From the NCBI GenBank assembly GCA_003999685.1, contig CP021221.1, positions 2,418,001 through 2,482,000 of the forward strand: a stretch of 64,000 nt of DNA, given 5' to 3'. Both the position numbers and the translations under genes were made by a program. Shown here in pieces: positions 36,728 to 48,504 of this stretch. The DNA is from Taiwanofungus camphoratus. Lineage: Eukaryota; Basidiomycota; Agaricomycetes; Polyporales; Taiwanofungaceae. Position 1 is the stretch's first letter; each line of letters opens with the position of its first letter. The notes under the pieces are model-generated. The model was not told where the DNA came from. It did no database searches and was given only the letters and a program-made list of their open reading frames with translations.

Positions 36728-39700
36728 AGGATGGACCTACAGCCACAATATTCGTTTGTGTTGGTCGTCTCGGATCTGGCATCACCAGATCAATTTTTGT
36801 AATCTACTTAGAGACGTCCTCCCTCCAATTTCTGAAGGGAATACCCAACGCGGTAGGTACACTGTCAATCTAACGACTGTTCTTGTTGGATGCGTTATGG
36901 CGGTTATGAGATCACCGAAGCGCTGAAGACACGTGTTTCTTGGTGCGGTTCTGAACTGAATTCAGAAACCACGAAGGAGCGGCGCTAGAATGTGTTCAAG
37001 GGCTAAGATCGGCGGAACCTTGCATAGAATAGTCGTAGCCCTCCATCGCAAATATCCCGATTCTCTCGAAAATTTTACTTTATTACTTACCGCTCCATGA
37101 TGTCGTTACTGGCTTGTCAAGTGCGCTTGAGAGTACTACCAGCTGGTATGTCCATCTTGTTCACGATATGAATGTGAGTTGCTTGGCACCTCCAGCCATC
37201 GCAAAATACGAGATGCTCTTTTTTTCGCCGTAGCTAGGACGGGTCTTGTTCTCGTTGCTACCAACAGGCCGTGTAAATAGTCTGAAGGATCGGTTCATGA
37301 TTGTCCAGCATGCTCACGGCGAGCTGTCGGGCTGCTTTCATGAGGGCAAGGATGGAAGGTGCCTTGATTCAGCACGCAGCTGTCAACGTGAATGTTCCAT
37401 TTTGACCACTACTATTCTGATCGTGCACATCCGGCCATGAACAGCGAGATAAAGTTCCTAATACAGTTGATCATAACCAACTGAACTTATTCACCGAAGA
37501 TAGCAACACCAAGGCCCTCTGCGAAATTTTGAGTGATATCAGTATGTTGACGGGATCTGCAAGTACGGCATACCTCTGCGACATGGGGATCACCTGCGGA
37601 TGTGCACTCTTCCACTTCTTGTTAGGCTGTTTGAAGGACTCGATTACAGGAATTGGAAAGACCCTGTAACAAATCCATAAGTATGCTGCTGCAAGCAATG
37701 CTCAAGGTGTAAAATCTGCTACCCAGGCGAGGCCAGACATGCAGCCTTACAAGAAGCTGATGGAATGTGCAAGACCGTAGGTGACCTGTTGCGTCGGGAA
37801 GGCGATGAATGACAGATCTATAGGTAGAGAAAGTGTGGCAACGCCATGAGACAGGTACCCGGAGAGGATCGGAAGTATACACACTTTAGCGAACGAGGGC
37901 TAGCATGTAGTGGGAAATGGCCTGGGGGATATCAATAACGTGAAACATCGTCTTTTATACCGTTGGAGCATCCTATCAAATAAGGCCGGATGAAGTAGGT
38001 GGGCATGGCGTCAGTGGCGTCTTGCGGTCAACTTCTACAAATGTCGTTCAAAGAACACAACAAAGCATTCGGCGGAGCCCATGTTACGAATAGTGATGAG
38101 CTGGCAATGTAGGTCGGAACACGGCAGAAGGTATTAGACACTGCCAGGTCAAGCGACAATGTGTTTGCTTCGTTTTGGGGCTTAGATAATTTGTAATTGA
38201 GTGCGCTCCTGGCAAGTCGTGTGTTCAATACTTGGCTTATCGCGATCTAGGTGGGTTCATTCAAAGAATCATCTTATCGATGATAAAACCCGAGTACTTT
38301 TTCGCAGCAATGAGGGATAGCGTACCAGAACACCTGACCAAATGTCAACCCCTTGCCTCCGTATAGTAGCGTCGCGTGCTCAGAGTAGACCTCTATATTA
38401 ATGGAATTGAGGAGCAGGGTCCGACCGGGTGGATCAAGCCCCTTCAATTCCAGAAGGTCAGCTTACGACATTTCCTCGGATGGTTGCGTGGGCACTTCAG
38501 TAAATGTCACTTTTAGTGTAGAGCGAGGAGCACTTGAAGTGATTCACGGGAGGACTACATCCACTAGAAGAACTGTACCACGCTATGCGCAGATGCGCTA
38601 CTATACGATTATTTGCCAATCAAGGCTGTAGGTTGCGTTAGACATTGCTTGACATCCAAAAATACAACAGTTGATACGTTACTTTGTCCCAGGAGATATT
38701 TGCTTTCCGAGCTAAGTCATTCCGCGAGTAGAATGCGTATTCTGGGAAATCATGCAGCTCCAACCTTGTCGATCCCCTTCTACACCGTACGGTTCCGTGA
38801 GCTGATCACTGGGACACGTACTACATACGACAAATAGAGCACCCAGATCTGTGAATGGGGAATCTAATCTTCCCGATATGCCTGTGTGAACATGTGTTAA
38901 ATTCAATATGTGGTTTTGAGATAAGTAGTGGTTCAGCACACATTCAGGACTTCTCCGAGCTGCTGAGCTTTGCAACATCACCGTCACCGTATTAGGGCTC
39001 CTTTCGACGTTCAATGGTTTCTCCGCGGGATTCATATCTCCCGCATCATATAAAAATGATCTAGAAATCTGAGAAGTCGAGGTCGAACTGTACTCGCATG
39101 GACTGGCCGGTGATGGGGTTAAGAATCATGAGTCTGTTATGGAAGCTCGACCCAATAGTAACGCCTTTCTTCCACTGTAGGCGACTGTAGGCGACAGAAG
39201 GTCACAGCGGAGAAGCTTAGTACCACAATATGGATGGTGAATTTCCTCTGCTGAAAGGCGCCCGACCACATCCTAACTGGCGGTCTGCTTCCTTCAATTC
39301 AGTTACAGTGCGGCAATGGACTCGGCCTCCCACCTCAGAACGCAGAGAATCATGCAGCTATGACAACTAATTGTATTGCAGAATTGACGGATATGGAGGT
39401 GATTCGTCAGATAGAGATTGATCAAGTCTGGGCCTACTATGTCAAATCCACCGACACATAACGACACAAGTGGTCTTACCTCCATCCACAATCCTTATTT
39501 AGCTCATCGTACTCTAGAATCCGTTATTAACCATCAGTATCTGTATTCCCCGGGACCATCGATGACAAAGGAGAGGCATCACCTGCCGCACAGTCAAAAC
39601 ATGCTTCATGATAGTGAACTTATCCGGTTGAGAAACACTTTCACAACTATTCAATTCTTCTCCCGATGCCGAAGGCCTAACAATTACTCATATAACAACA

Positions 39701-39833
39701 AACAATAGCTGATAAATAGAGCATGTTGAGAACATGAGTATGCGTCAAGTAACAGCGGGATCGGTCCGCAGACTTGGCTTCGTCCTTTCCTTCCATCGGC
39801 GTATCAGGACAAGGAGACAGAACATAGAAGCAT
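36728..39833. other. 3.1-kb gene-poor stretch
   Basis: No gene can be supported. Near 37.5-37.7 kb on the minus strand a short exon-like piece (VFPIPVIESFKQPNKKWK, then SAHPQVIPMSQR) is bounded by plausible splice sites and may belong to a small spliced gene I could not assemble. The rest has only short frames on both strands and no clear repeat. Confidence 0.4.
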
Positions 39834-40611
39834 TTATGCTACGTATTCAGCATTATCGGGACAGTCTCTGGCGATCTAGAAACGGATCAGAGACAGTCAG
39901 TGATTGTGATCTTTCTGACTCCAAAGAAGGAACCCTCACATGTCCCTCCTGTTGACACTTGTAGCAAGTTTTGTTCTTGTTCGGGTTGCCACCAGCGGCA
40001 GACATAGACGTAGTGTCAATGACTGTGGTGCCGGGTGCAGCGAGGCAGTCCCTGCAAAAACTCATTTTAGCAGAACGCCAATACCCCAGGTCAAAGAAAT
40101 CTACCTGGCCATGTGATTGGGCCCTCCGCAGCGGTAGCACTTCACAGGCGGAAGAGTAGAAGTATTCAAAGCGCGTCCAGGGGGAGGAGCACGGGATGCA
40201 AAACCGACTCCTCCAGCCGCACTGGGACAGGCACGCGCAATATGACCAAAACGGCCGCAGTTCTGTACGAGAAGTCCAGTGAACTACTCAAGGGCAGATC
40301 GATAAGAACCCACATAACACTTCTGGCCAGACCCTTGAATCCTCAAGGTCGGGCACTCTGCTTGGATATGACCAACCCCTCCGCACGAGTAACACTGCTT
40401 AGCAGCAACACTGCGAGGTTGAGGGCAAGCGGACGATTCATGTCCGGGCTGCCGGCAGTTGTAGCAGAGACGCTGCTCCGAGGTACAATTCTCCGCAATG
40501 TGACCCACTACAATCAATGGATGAGATCATTCTCATATAATGACAAAGTTTCTGCATCAACGCACGATTGCCACACTTGAAACAACCCTTCCTACTGAAC
40601 TGATACGCCAT
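39834..40611 (-). CDS. CCHC zinc-knuckle nucleic-acid-binding protein, CNBP/Gis2-like
   Basis: Five exons (40611-40566, 40507-40314, 40262-40105, 40051-39940, 39875-39834) encode 183 residues with six zinc knuckles of form CX2CX4HX4C. They are CFKCGNLGHIAENC, CYNCRQPGHESSAC, CYSCGGVGHIQAEC, CYNCGRFGHIARAC, CYRCGGPNHMARDC and CYKCQQEGHIARDC. Introns interrupt four of the six. The family (animal CNBP, budding yeast Gis2, fission yeast Byr3) binds single-stranded nucleic acid and acts in translation and stress granules. A Gly/Ala/Pro-rich linker lies between knuckles 4 and 5 as in other fungal members. Yeast Gis2 has seven knuckles, so this protein has one fewer. Confidence 0.93.
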
Positions 40612-43135
40612 TCTGACCAGGCTTCTCAGAGATCCGAACCTAAAGCAGAGGTAAAGACGGTATTCACTAGATAGGGCGATCTTTGAGACTGACCTCGCTC
40701 TTCCCTCTTCCAACTAACCCTTTTCCTTCCCTCCTCCTTCGTAAGGATAAGGACTGACAGTGAGCAAGATGGATGATCGTGATCAAGCGGAGAATCAAGC
40801 CACATGCATGATATCAGCGCTAGATCCGGCCCTAAACCAGCTGCTTCTGCTCTTGAATCTTCATACTACCAAGCCGAACACGTATATTTAATGACAACTC
40901 GTCAATCAGTGGTAATTCCAGCATCACGCTGGGTCGTATCATGCTCAGGATTCAGGCGGATAGTCATCCTCTCGCCAAGGAGTGCTGCCTGAATTATCCA
41001 GCACGGGATTCTTGCAACTGGTCGCTGGCAATTGCTCCGCAGACAATAATCATCATGATCTGCGAGGCTGTTCTGTCGCCGTATGCGTCTAAAGCGTTCT
41101 GTGAAATGCATATCTCGATGATCACGATAAACGCGAGGGATTGGAAAGTATTCTCAAGTCACGTCCGAGGCAATCTGTGAAATACGCAGCAATCCCTTGA
41201 CTAGTGCTGGGGTTTACTACTCTGGGATCGGGGTTCGAGGGTACCGAGCTTGTTGTCACTCTCTGATATCATGATCTGAATCTCCGCCACGACTGGATGC
41301 ATAAAAAGCCCGCGCTGGCCTCGTTTCAGCGGACTGCCTTCTTCCCCCCAACGTAGCGATCGCACGAGGTACGTCTTCTACTCGTCTGAAGCATACGTTG
41401 TGTAGCTTTATTCTCGTAAACAGTTGACTGTGATCAGGCCCCTGCGAGCCTTCCAGCGTGCATCCGACCCTCGCTCACCCGCATCCATCGCGCTTCTTGT
41501 TAGGATGCAGATTCATTTCGCTTAAGGCGCATTCGCAGGGTAGGTCACTTACTTAGATTGGGTTACAAGATTGTCAGATTCAGCGTTCAGATGGACCTGT
41601 AAGCCTTCTGCGAAGTTGTCGGACATCCTAGCAACACGCGTAGTAACGAGCGCGCGAAGTATGGCTCAATGTGTGGGAGGGGGGGCCTGTGCACATGTGA
41701 ACAGAGTGCAGTCTCTTCCATTACAGGTGAGTTGAGGCGTAATGCTCAAATTTTTAAGAACTGGCATTCTCAAACTCTTCTCGTCTTCGTTGGACGTCAT
41801 TCCGCCAGGTCGAGAATTGCTCGTTGTACGGTCCCACTATGTCATGTGAAAACACTTCAATATGATATGTTCTTTGTCTATGTGGCTATCGAGCGATAGC
41901 TGCAACCCTCGCCACAGTGCTTAGTGTCTTATCGAGGGCTCCGACAATTGGGGTGGAATTTGGATTTTCGAAACATATTGACAAGTTGATAACTCGCATG
42001 CCTTATGAAGGTTTCGGCACGCCCGCGCACCCCAAGTCATCAAGTCAGCCGGACCTCGCCTTGTCGCGACGAGATGCATGTCTTGTTTGACAGGCATCTG
42101 TGCTCGAACGACCTATCCAGTGAGGCTGTGTCTGGCAAACGATAGCGGCTATGGTATCAGCAATCTTTATGTTCGTATCATCCGACGTACTGTGTTTCCA
42201 CGACGTCAGCGACAGACCCTCCCATGAGAAAAGGCGATTAAGTCACCTATATGCCGCCGCTGTCAACGGCACAACCTCAAGATGGGAGCTCGGGGAAGAA
42301 GCGGAAAGGTAATACAATAGCAGATGTTCGAGAACGACTGGTTGTTAGGCCCAGAAAATCGTAGCTAGTAACAACATAAAACAGTTCTGGAAATATTACC
42401 ATATAAGGAAACGTTTTTGTGAGGCGCAGTACACAACAGGAGCCCCGGGACAGGGGGACAAATCAGTGAATAGGCGTCAGCGACAGGGCCTCGGGGACGG
42501 GGGAGTAGCGTAAGGTCGTGGAAGTACAGTAAGAGCAGTCCTGGGCGCTAGCAACCTAACTTAAGTCCCGTCTGTTGATGTCCGATTAAGCATGGTGAGT
42601 TTGGGTTTACACTGACCCCCTTCTCAACGTAATATCCACAGTTTTGAGCTCGCCTTCGTTAGATTAGCTTCGCATCTACGGTCCGAGCCTCGTGAACAAG
42701 GCCCTACCTCTTGCCTAGCCACTTGCGAGTCATGGAGTCCGGTCTCCGGTGGATGAGGAAGCCAATATGTATATTAAGTCCAAATAGTACGGCTGTGGCA
42801 GCATCGACTATTGAAATTGATTACTTGTGAGAGCATGACATGTACCATTGATTGTATACTATGATCCACTAGTCGTTGTCGATATTTCTGATAGTGATGT
42901 CGTCCGGCTTCTCCTGGTGCACTTACAACTTGAGCGTGATAGTTGCTTTTGGCTGCTGTGGGAATATGCATGCCCTTATCTGACTCTCCAACTGCGGCGG
43001 TCATATTTTTGACCCCCCTGTGGTAGGTTAGTCATGCGGTTGCCCAACAGTATCGTTATCGAGTTGCTGATCTGAAGATATCACTGTTCGTCTTTCACCC
43101 TCAGGACATCCACCCAAACCGCGACGATCAGGACA
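40612..43135. other. 2.5-kb gene-poor stretch
   Basis: No supported gene. A TATA-like ATAAAAAG near 41301, followed by CT-rich sequence and possible GTACGT and AG splice signals, looks like a promoter and leader, but no coding exon follows. Frames at 40.9-41.2 kb and 41.7-41.9 kb have no domain. A non-coding transcript or a decayed gene is possible. Confidence 0.4.
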
Positions 43136-45389
43136 ATGGCGTCGGAAAAGCGCCAGAAAGCTATCGACCTCTCTCATCACCTTTCTGAACTCGCGCGGGC
43201 TAGGACCACCTCGCCTTTGAAGGGGCTGGCAAAGTACATGGATCGTCCTGGCTTGCTAAGCCTTACTGGTGGTAGGTGATAGGATATATGTCGGCTTCTA
43301 TTTGTGACGGTTGACTGTCTCCGTAGGTCTACCAAGCGAAGCTTATTTCCCCTTCGCGAGTATCTCAGGTGATGGTACGTTTCGTAGAATACGAGGGAGT
43401 GGTTCCACACCTTATCGCGAGTTCCGTAGCGCTCATGCCAGACTCGTTCGCCTTGAAGTCCACGGAGCAAGAATCGTCCTTGTCCTGGTTCTGGAAATTG
43501 TTCAGTCGTGGTTCCAAGGAAAAGACGAGTCCGATTACTATCCCCAAGTATACTGAAACTAGGGAGGAACTCAATCTGGCTGTCGCTCTGCAATATGGGA
43601 CAGCCACCGGTCTACCTCAGCTTCAGTCCTTCATCAAAGACTTCGTCGAAAAGGTCTACCAGCCTGCTTACGACGACTGCTCTATCATGGTTCACATTGG
43701 GAACACTGACGGGTAGGATCCTCAGCAGGTATCATCCTTTTGTCCGAGGTTTCTCATACCACAATAGATGGTCCAGAGTGATGCAGACGCTCATGAATCC
43801 GGGCGATTGTTTTTTGACTGAAGAGTGGACCTATCCCTCCATGCTCGCTTCGAGCAAGCCATACGGGATGTTCGCTATCCCGGTTGCAATGGATAAGGAT
43901 GGCATGAGCAGCACCGATCTTCGTAAGGTTTTATCAGAATGGGATGAAAAAGCCAGGGGATGCAAACGGTATGCTCACGAGTGAATGTGGCTTCAGCACA
44001 GTACTGATTATTTGCAGTCCACATGTCATGTACACTGTCCCTGTGGGTCAGAACCCTGTTGGATCAGTGAGCTGACGTCTTACAATTCAAGAGATAATTC
44101 CTTGACTCAGCATTCCAGACGATGGGTGCTACCCGTAAGAAGGAGATCTACGATGTCTGCGTCGAATATGGTAAACTTTCAGTCTTGAGCAGGCCGAGGG
44201 CTTGTCAGATTGATTGGTATTCCTGTCATTAGATGTCGTCATTGTGGAAGACGATCCCTACTTCTTCCTGCAACAAGGAGTATATGTGCCAAAGTCGGAG
44301 CGCATATCACAGTCCGCCTTGAGCACCTTCAATGACGCCGAATGGCTTGCTAGTTTGGACCCCAGTTATCTGAAGTTAGTTTTCTTTATGGACGATGCTG
44401 GAGGTAATCTAATCGTTGCTCAGATTTGACTACCAGGGTAGGGTCATTCGTCTCGATACTTTCTCCAAGGTAAGAAGTTTGCATGGATGTTTTGCGATAA
44501 ATCTCACAACCTTCTATCGCAGTACATTGCTCCCGGCTCTCGCCTTGGATGGCACACCTGCAACCCTATATTTGCTGAAAGACTGGAAAGGCAAGGAGAG
44601 ACATCAGCTCAAGCCCCCTGCGGGTTTGGACAGGTTTGACTTCAAGGCCTCAAACGGAATGTAGCGGTGTTGACCAATTTCGTTTCTCAGTCTTTGATTA
44701 CTAAGTTGCTGATGACTTGGAAGTACGATGGTTACGTACGGTGGTTGCATGGTAGGTGGGGTTACTATCTGCGACTTTCAGGTCCCTGAGGTGGTACCGC
44801 AGGTCTGGCAGTCCAATACAAGACGAGACGCGATTTCTTCATCGACTGCTTGGCCGACGAATTCCATCTGGAATCATCGCCAAGCGATCTTGGTGTCTGG
44901 AGAGGTCATGACATCTATACTGCGTATGCGAGGCCCAGCAGGCAGCTTCTCATATTGGAGAAGGGCTACGGTGTGAAAATGTTCAGTTTCGTGCCGCCCA
45001 CTTCCGGTATGTTCATCTGGGTATGTGTTCATGTATCACTGCGGCGCATAAGAGTTTACATATGATGCAGGTTGTGGTGCATTTTGAGAACCTCCCTGCA
45101 ATCCGATCAGATCCAGAGGAGAGTCCTGAGATGCAACTTTGGACGAAGCTTGCGGAAGCCGGCCTTTTGATCGCTCCCGGTTTCTTTTTCGCAGCTGACC
45201 AGGAGAATCCTCCGGCACCGCAGGGAGACGGGCACTTCAGGATCAGCTTCAGCTCTGCTGATGTACGTCTCAATCTTCATCCTATACATGAAACCCAACA
45301 ATAATGACCATTCATAATTACAGTTCAATGGCCTGAAAAAGGCTGCTCATATTTTCGGATCGGTTATACATGACTTCTTTAAGCAGTAG
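43136..45389 (+). CDS. aromatic/aminoadipate aminotransferase, Aro8 type (PLP fold type I)
   Basis: About eleven exons read as a complete enzyme. The N-terminus is MASEKRQKAIDLSHHLSELAR, then the family segment LLSLTGGLPSEAYFPF. Next come the cofactor and substrate regions LALQYG-like ALQYGTATGLPQL, VMYTVPVGQNPVG and VIVEDDPYFFLQ. The Schiff-base lysine lies in LDTFSKYIAPGSRLGW, split by an intron after the Lys. The C-terminus has APGFFFAAD and HFRISFSSA. Aro8-type enzymes transfer amino groups between aromatic amino acids (or 2-aminoadipate, kynurenine) and 2-oxoglutarate in the cytosol. Which substrate dominates cannot be told. All splice junctions I checked keep frame and no defect was found. 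Confidence 0.93.
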
Positions 45390-45599
45390 AGGTAGAACTA
45401 TACAGGGGACCTGAGGTGTATCTATTGTGTAAAGACCTTGCATTCTCGGATTCTGTATAACTTGATGCGGATCCTACAATTGACTTGCGGTAGGTGAACG
45501 AAATTTGTAGTATTGGTAATTACAGCACGCTTGCTCATAATGCATAGCATAGGCGGACCTTGTGCGCAGGGAATTATGCATAGAATCTCACTTTGCATA

Positions 45600-46327
45600 C
45601 TATGGTTTTACTAGCTTTGTAAAATGAACAGGCTTTGCAAAATAGTCTCCTGAGCACGACAACCCTCACCAAACCTAAAGCAACTTGTTGGATATATGTA
45701 TCTAGTAATACTCTATTGTACTATCAACTTAAAGTATAAAACCATTCACTGTAGCCATTTTACGAGACACAAATGCATCGTTGTGAGTCTCAGATAAGGC
45801 CATGTATGAACCATGATGAGCAGATCTAGTCCGATCCTGCCCATGGTTCTTCCTAAAAACTTCAGTGCATCAGGGCTTCATTCCTTTCATTCAGGCGCTC
45901 CACTGAGTGAAATATTAAATTAGCTCTTTTTTGTGTAGAAAGCAGGACATTGTGCAAGAGTGACAAATGACAGCCACATTGCTCAGAAAGGGAATCATGC
46001 TAGATAACTCCGATTCGGCCAGTGGCGGCAGCAGCACTAGCTAGTGTGTTTGCAAAGGTTGAACTGCCGAAGAAGCCGAGAATTGGCCGTGCGCCGGCAT
46101 ACCGTGACACAGTGTGACAGAATTTTGCAATATGTGTTAGACATTCACTTTTTTTATTGGCACTACTCTGCCTCCTCCCTATCCTCATTTTTTCAACATC
46201 TTGGTAGATAGAATCGTAGTGAGGACCTTCGGCCATGCATTGCTAAAACTCCGAGACCAGCGCATGATGTTGTTGTGAAGTTATTCAAAAATTCGCTGAA
46301 ACTTTTTCAAAGCTAGTAAAACCATAG
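45600..46327. mobile_element. 728-bp terminal-inverted-repeat element flanked by TA (MITE or Tc1/mariner-like remnant)
   Basis: The left end reads CTATGGTTTTACTAGCTTTG and the right end is its exact reverse complement over 20 bases. Both ends are flanked by TA (45598-45599, 46328-46329), the target duplication of Tc1/mariner-type transposons. The interior is AT-rich and holds only a 78-codon minus-strand frame (46000-46236) without a DDE/D pattern I can recognise. It is probably a non-autonomous element. It ends about 430 bp left of the retroelement nest. Confidence 0.65.
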
Positions 46328-46755
46328 TAATGCATAATGATTTCGGAGGTTCACTTTCCTAATAAGGTAATTTTATGTCATAAACTGATATGACTGTCTT
46401 TGGTTGTGCATAAATACAGGTACCAATGTCGAGTCAACAACACCTCATAATGCATCACCCTTTTTGACCTCGAACCACCACCATCTCCTTGGGCGCTTGT
46501 TGCTCACTGAGGCTTTACTCTACCATCCCTCTCTTAATACCACTTATTCTCATGTCAAGATCATTCAACTTGACCCCCACATTCTTTTTCTGAGCATCAA
46601 TTAACTCGATCATAGAATTGTTGCTGTCTCACACTGCCGACAGTGACATTCTTCTCTCCCTTATCTGCCACCTGTCACTCGGAAGCGACAGCCTCCAAAT
46701 CCTCCTGACCTATATGTGATCAGCCTCAAACTTAACCAATTGTTAATGAACACGG
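46328..46755. other. short AT-rich spacer
   Basis: This lies between the TA-flanked element and the start of the inverted-arm block. It contains only a 66-codon frame without a domain, and nothing else is supported. Confidence 0.45.
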
Positions 46756-47335
46756 TGATGAGTCCTGTAGCCTCCTGGGCCCCGAATCGCGATTTTAGGA
46801 GCTTTCTAATCCCCCAACCGACCACTCTAAGACTCTTCTACAGCCTACGACAGGAGAGATAGGTCCCTATAATATTCCTAACGCCCCCTTTCCTTCCTAA
46901 ACCCTCCTAACACTCTACGAAGTCTTGCAAAGTCACACGAGGTGCTACAAGGTTTCGAATGCTAGACGCGAAGTCCCTAACTCCTGCTAAGTCCACTATC
47001 GGACACTGCCGGCCCTCCCATACTGTTCTATTGGATCTAGGTCCTAGCTACTACGTCACTCATCCCGGGCTTAGCTAAGAAGTCTTAGCTAAGTCTCTCC
47101 TAGCTCTTGTGATTGCAGCTACCTCCAATAGGCTCTGAAATGGTCCGAAGTTCCGGAAGCTGGACTTAGGAAGCCTCGCGCACCCCATGGGTCTCAATCC
47201 TATGCCATAAGGTCATCCTAAGGCGCATCCATATGATTCTCCACCCATTTAGGACACCTCCTACCCCAATTAGGCCAAGTCCCGCTGCTAAGGACTTCGT
47301 ACGCTTTTAGCCCACTAAGATAGTTGATCACAGCG
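46756..47335 (+). repeat. left arm of a 580-bp inverted repeat
   Basis: It starts TGATGAGTCCTGTAGCCTCC and matches the reverse complement of 55029-55608 over its whole length with scattered substitutions, roughly 93-96% by eye. It is rich in TTAGCTAAG and CTTCG words, also found in the 3' region of the minus-strand Gypsy element. It is either one end of that element's long LTR or a separate LTR in the opposite orientation. Confidence 0.8.
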
Positions 47336-47928
47336 CTGATACGACCTAGGGGACCCTGGTACCTAGGGAGTGCTCCGCAACATGGCTGTGGGGTAGTGTG
47401 ATAACTGTGAGGATGTGCGGGTAGGAGCTACAACCTGTATGATACCAGGAAACCTGTATGTCTTGTTTTGTAAGTGGGGGAGTAAGGGGTCAAGGGTCCT
47501 GCACAACAGGATCTTGTTCCTAAGTGCTATACGATCCCTAAGGCCTTGCGAGGCCCTCTGAAGTACGCGAAGTTCTTTGAGATTCTGCGAAGTCCTTCGA
47601 AGTTTTAGCTAAATTGCACGAGCTGACTTCATAGGAGCTGCGAAGTCCTTTTAGCTAGAGTTAGCTAAAGGGCGTAAGGCTTAGAGGTTTGTTAGAGCGA
47701 GATGGGTGAGGTTTAACTAGCGTAGGAGACTTGTAGGAGAGGTCGGAGGGTTCGGAGAGCTAGTACTTGGGATAGAAATTGGAGAACAAGGTTGCTGGAA
47801 GCTCTGAAGTGTCTGATGACTTCGAGGTGTGGGTCGGAGAGTTCGAGGGCATAGAGGGAGGTACTATAGACTGAAATGAAGGCTATGGGAGAGTCGTAGG
47901 GTTATTCGTAGGACGTAGGAATGACGCA

Positions 47929-47933
47929 ACGTG
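47929..47933. repeat. target-site duplication, left
   Basis: ACGTG stands directly before the left LTR of element 1 and is repeated at 54505-54509 directly after the right LTR. This 5-bp length is typical for Ty3/Gypsy integration. Confidence 0.9.
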
Positions 47934-48504
47934 TGTTACAAGGCGGTGATGGTGCGAACTTACATTTTCATTTCTCTTCACTATACCGGACTAGCGGGTC
48001 GTGTACACTTACAATTATCACCATTATTCCTGACGGGCTGACCGTCACCCGCTTAGTTATGGACTGTTCCTCAGAAGGGACCACTTGGGCCTCTGACTTA
48101 TGGACGCTTAGGTGCTGGAACCCGTGGGAGTGAGGGCTGGCTTGCCCTAAACCCACCATAGTACTTAAGGGGTTGGCTCACCGCGGAGCACCCCAATCTT
48201 GTCCTCCTTAGTTACACCGTGTACTTTGGTGCCGTTGTTACCATTTGTACTTCACGACTAGGCTTAGGCCTCTATATCTTTGTCTATTCAACGGGTCACC
48301 TTAGACCACCTATATCCTTGTGACTACACTAGGACTTAGGCTGTGACTTAGCCCGCAACTCTCTCGAGACCGTTGGGCTAGCGGTTGAAGACTTAGACGT
48401 GTACTCGTCGTCAGCCAGGCTGACTCCTCGTTTACACTTCACGCCTGACTATTCAACAACCCCCCGTCACGGTAGTCACCTACGGGCGTAGACCCCCCGT
48501 AACA
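47934..48504 (+). repeat. 5' LTR of element 1 copy A
   Basis: A 571-bp repeat beginning TGTTACAAGG and ending CCCCCGTAACA, with short inverted TGTTAC/GTAACA ends. It is identical to 53934-54504 and, in reverse orientation, matches 62114-62684. Confidence 0.95.

Noticed and set aside
40804-41180. Short frames on both strands near 40.9-41.2 kb
   Set aside because: Mirror-image chance frames; no domain, no splice support.
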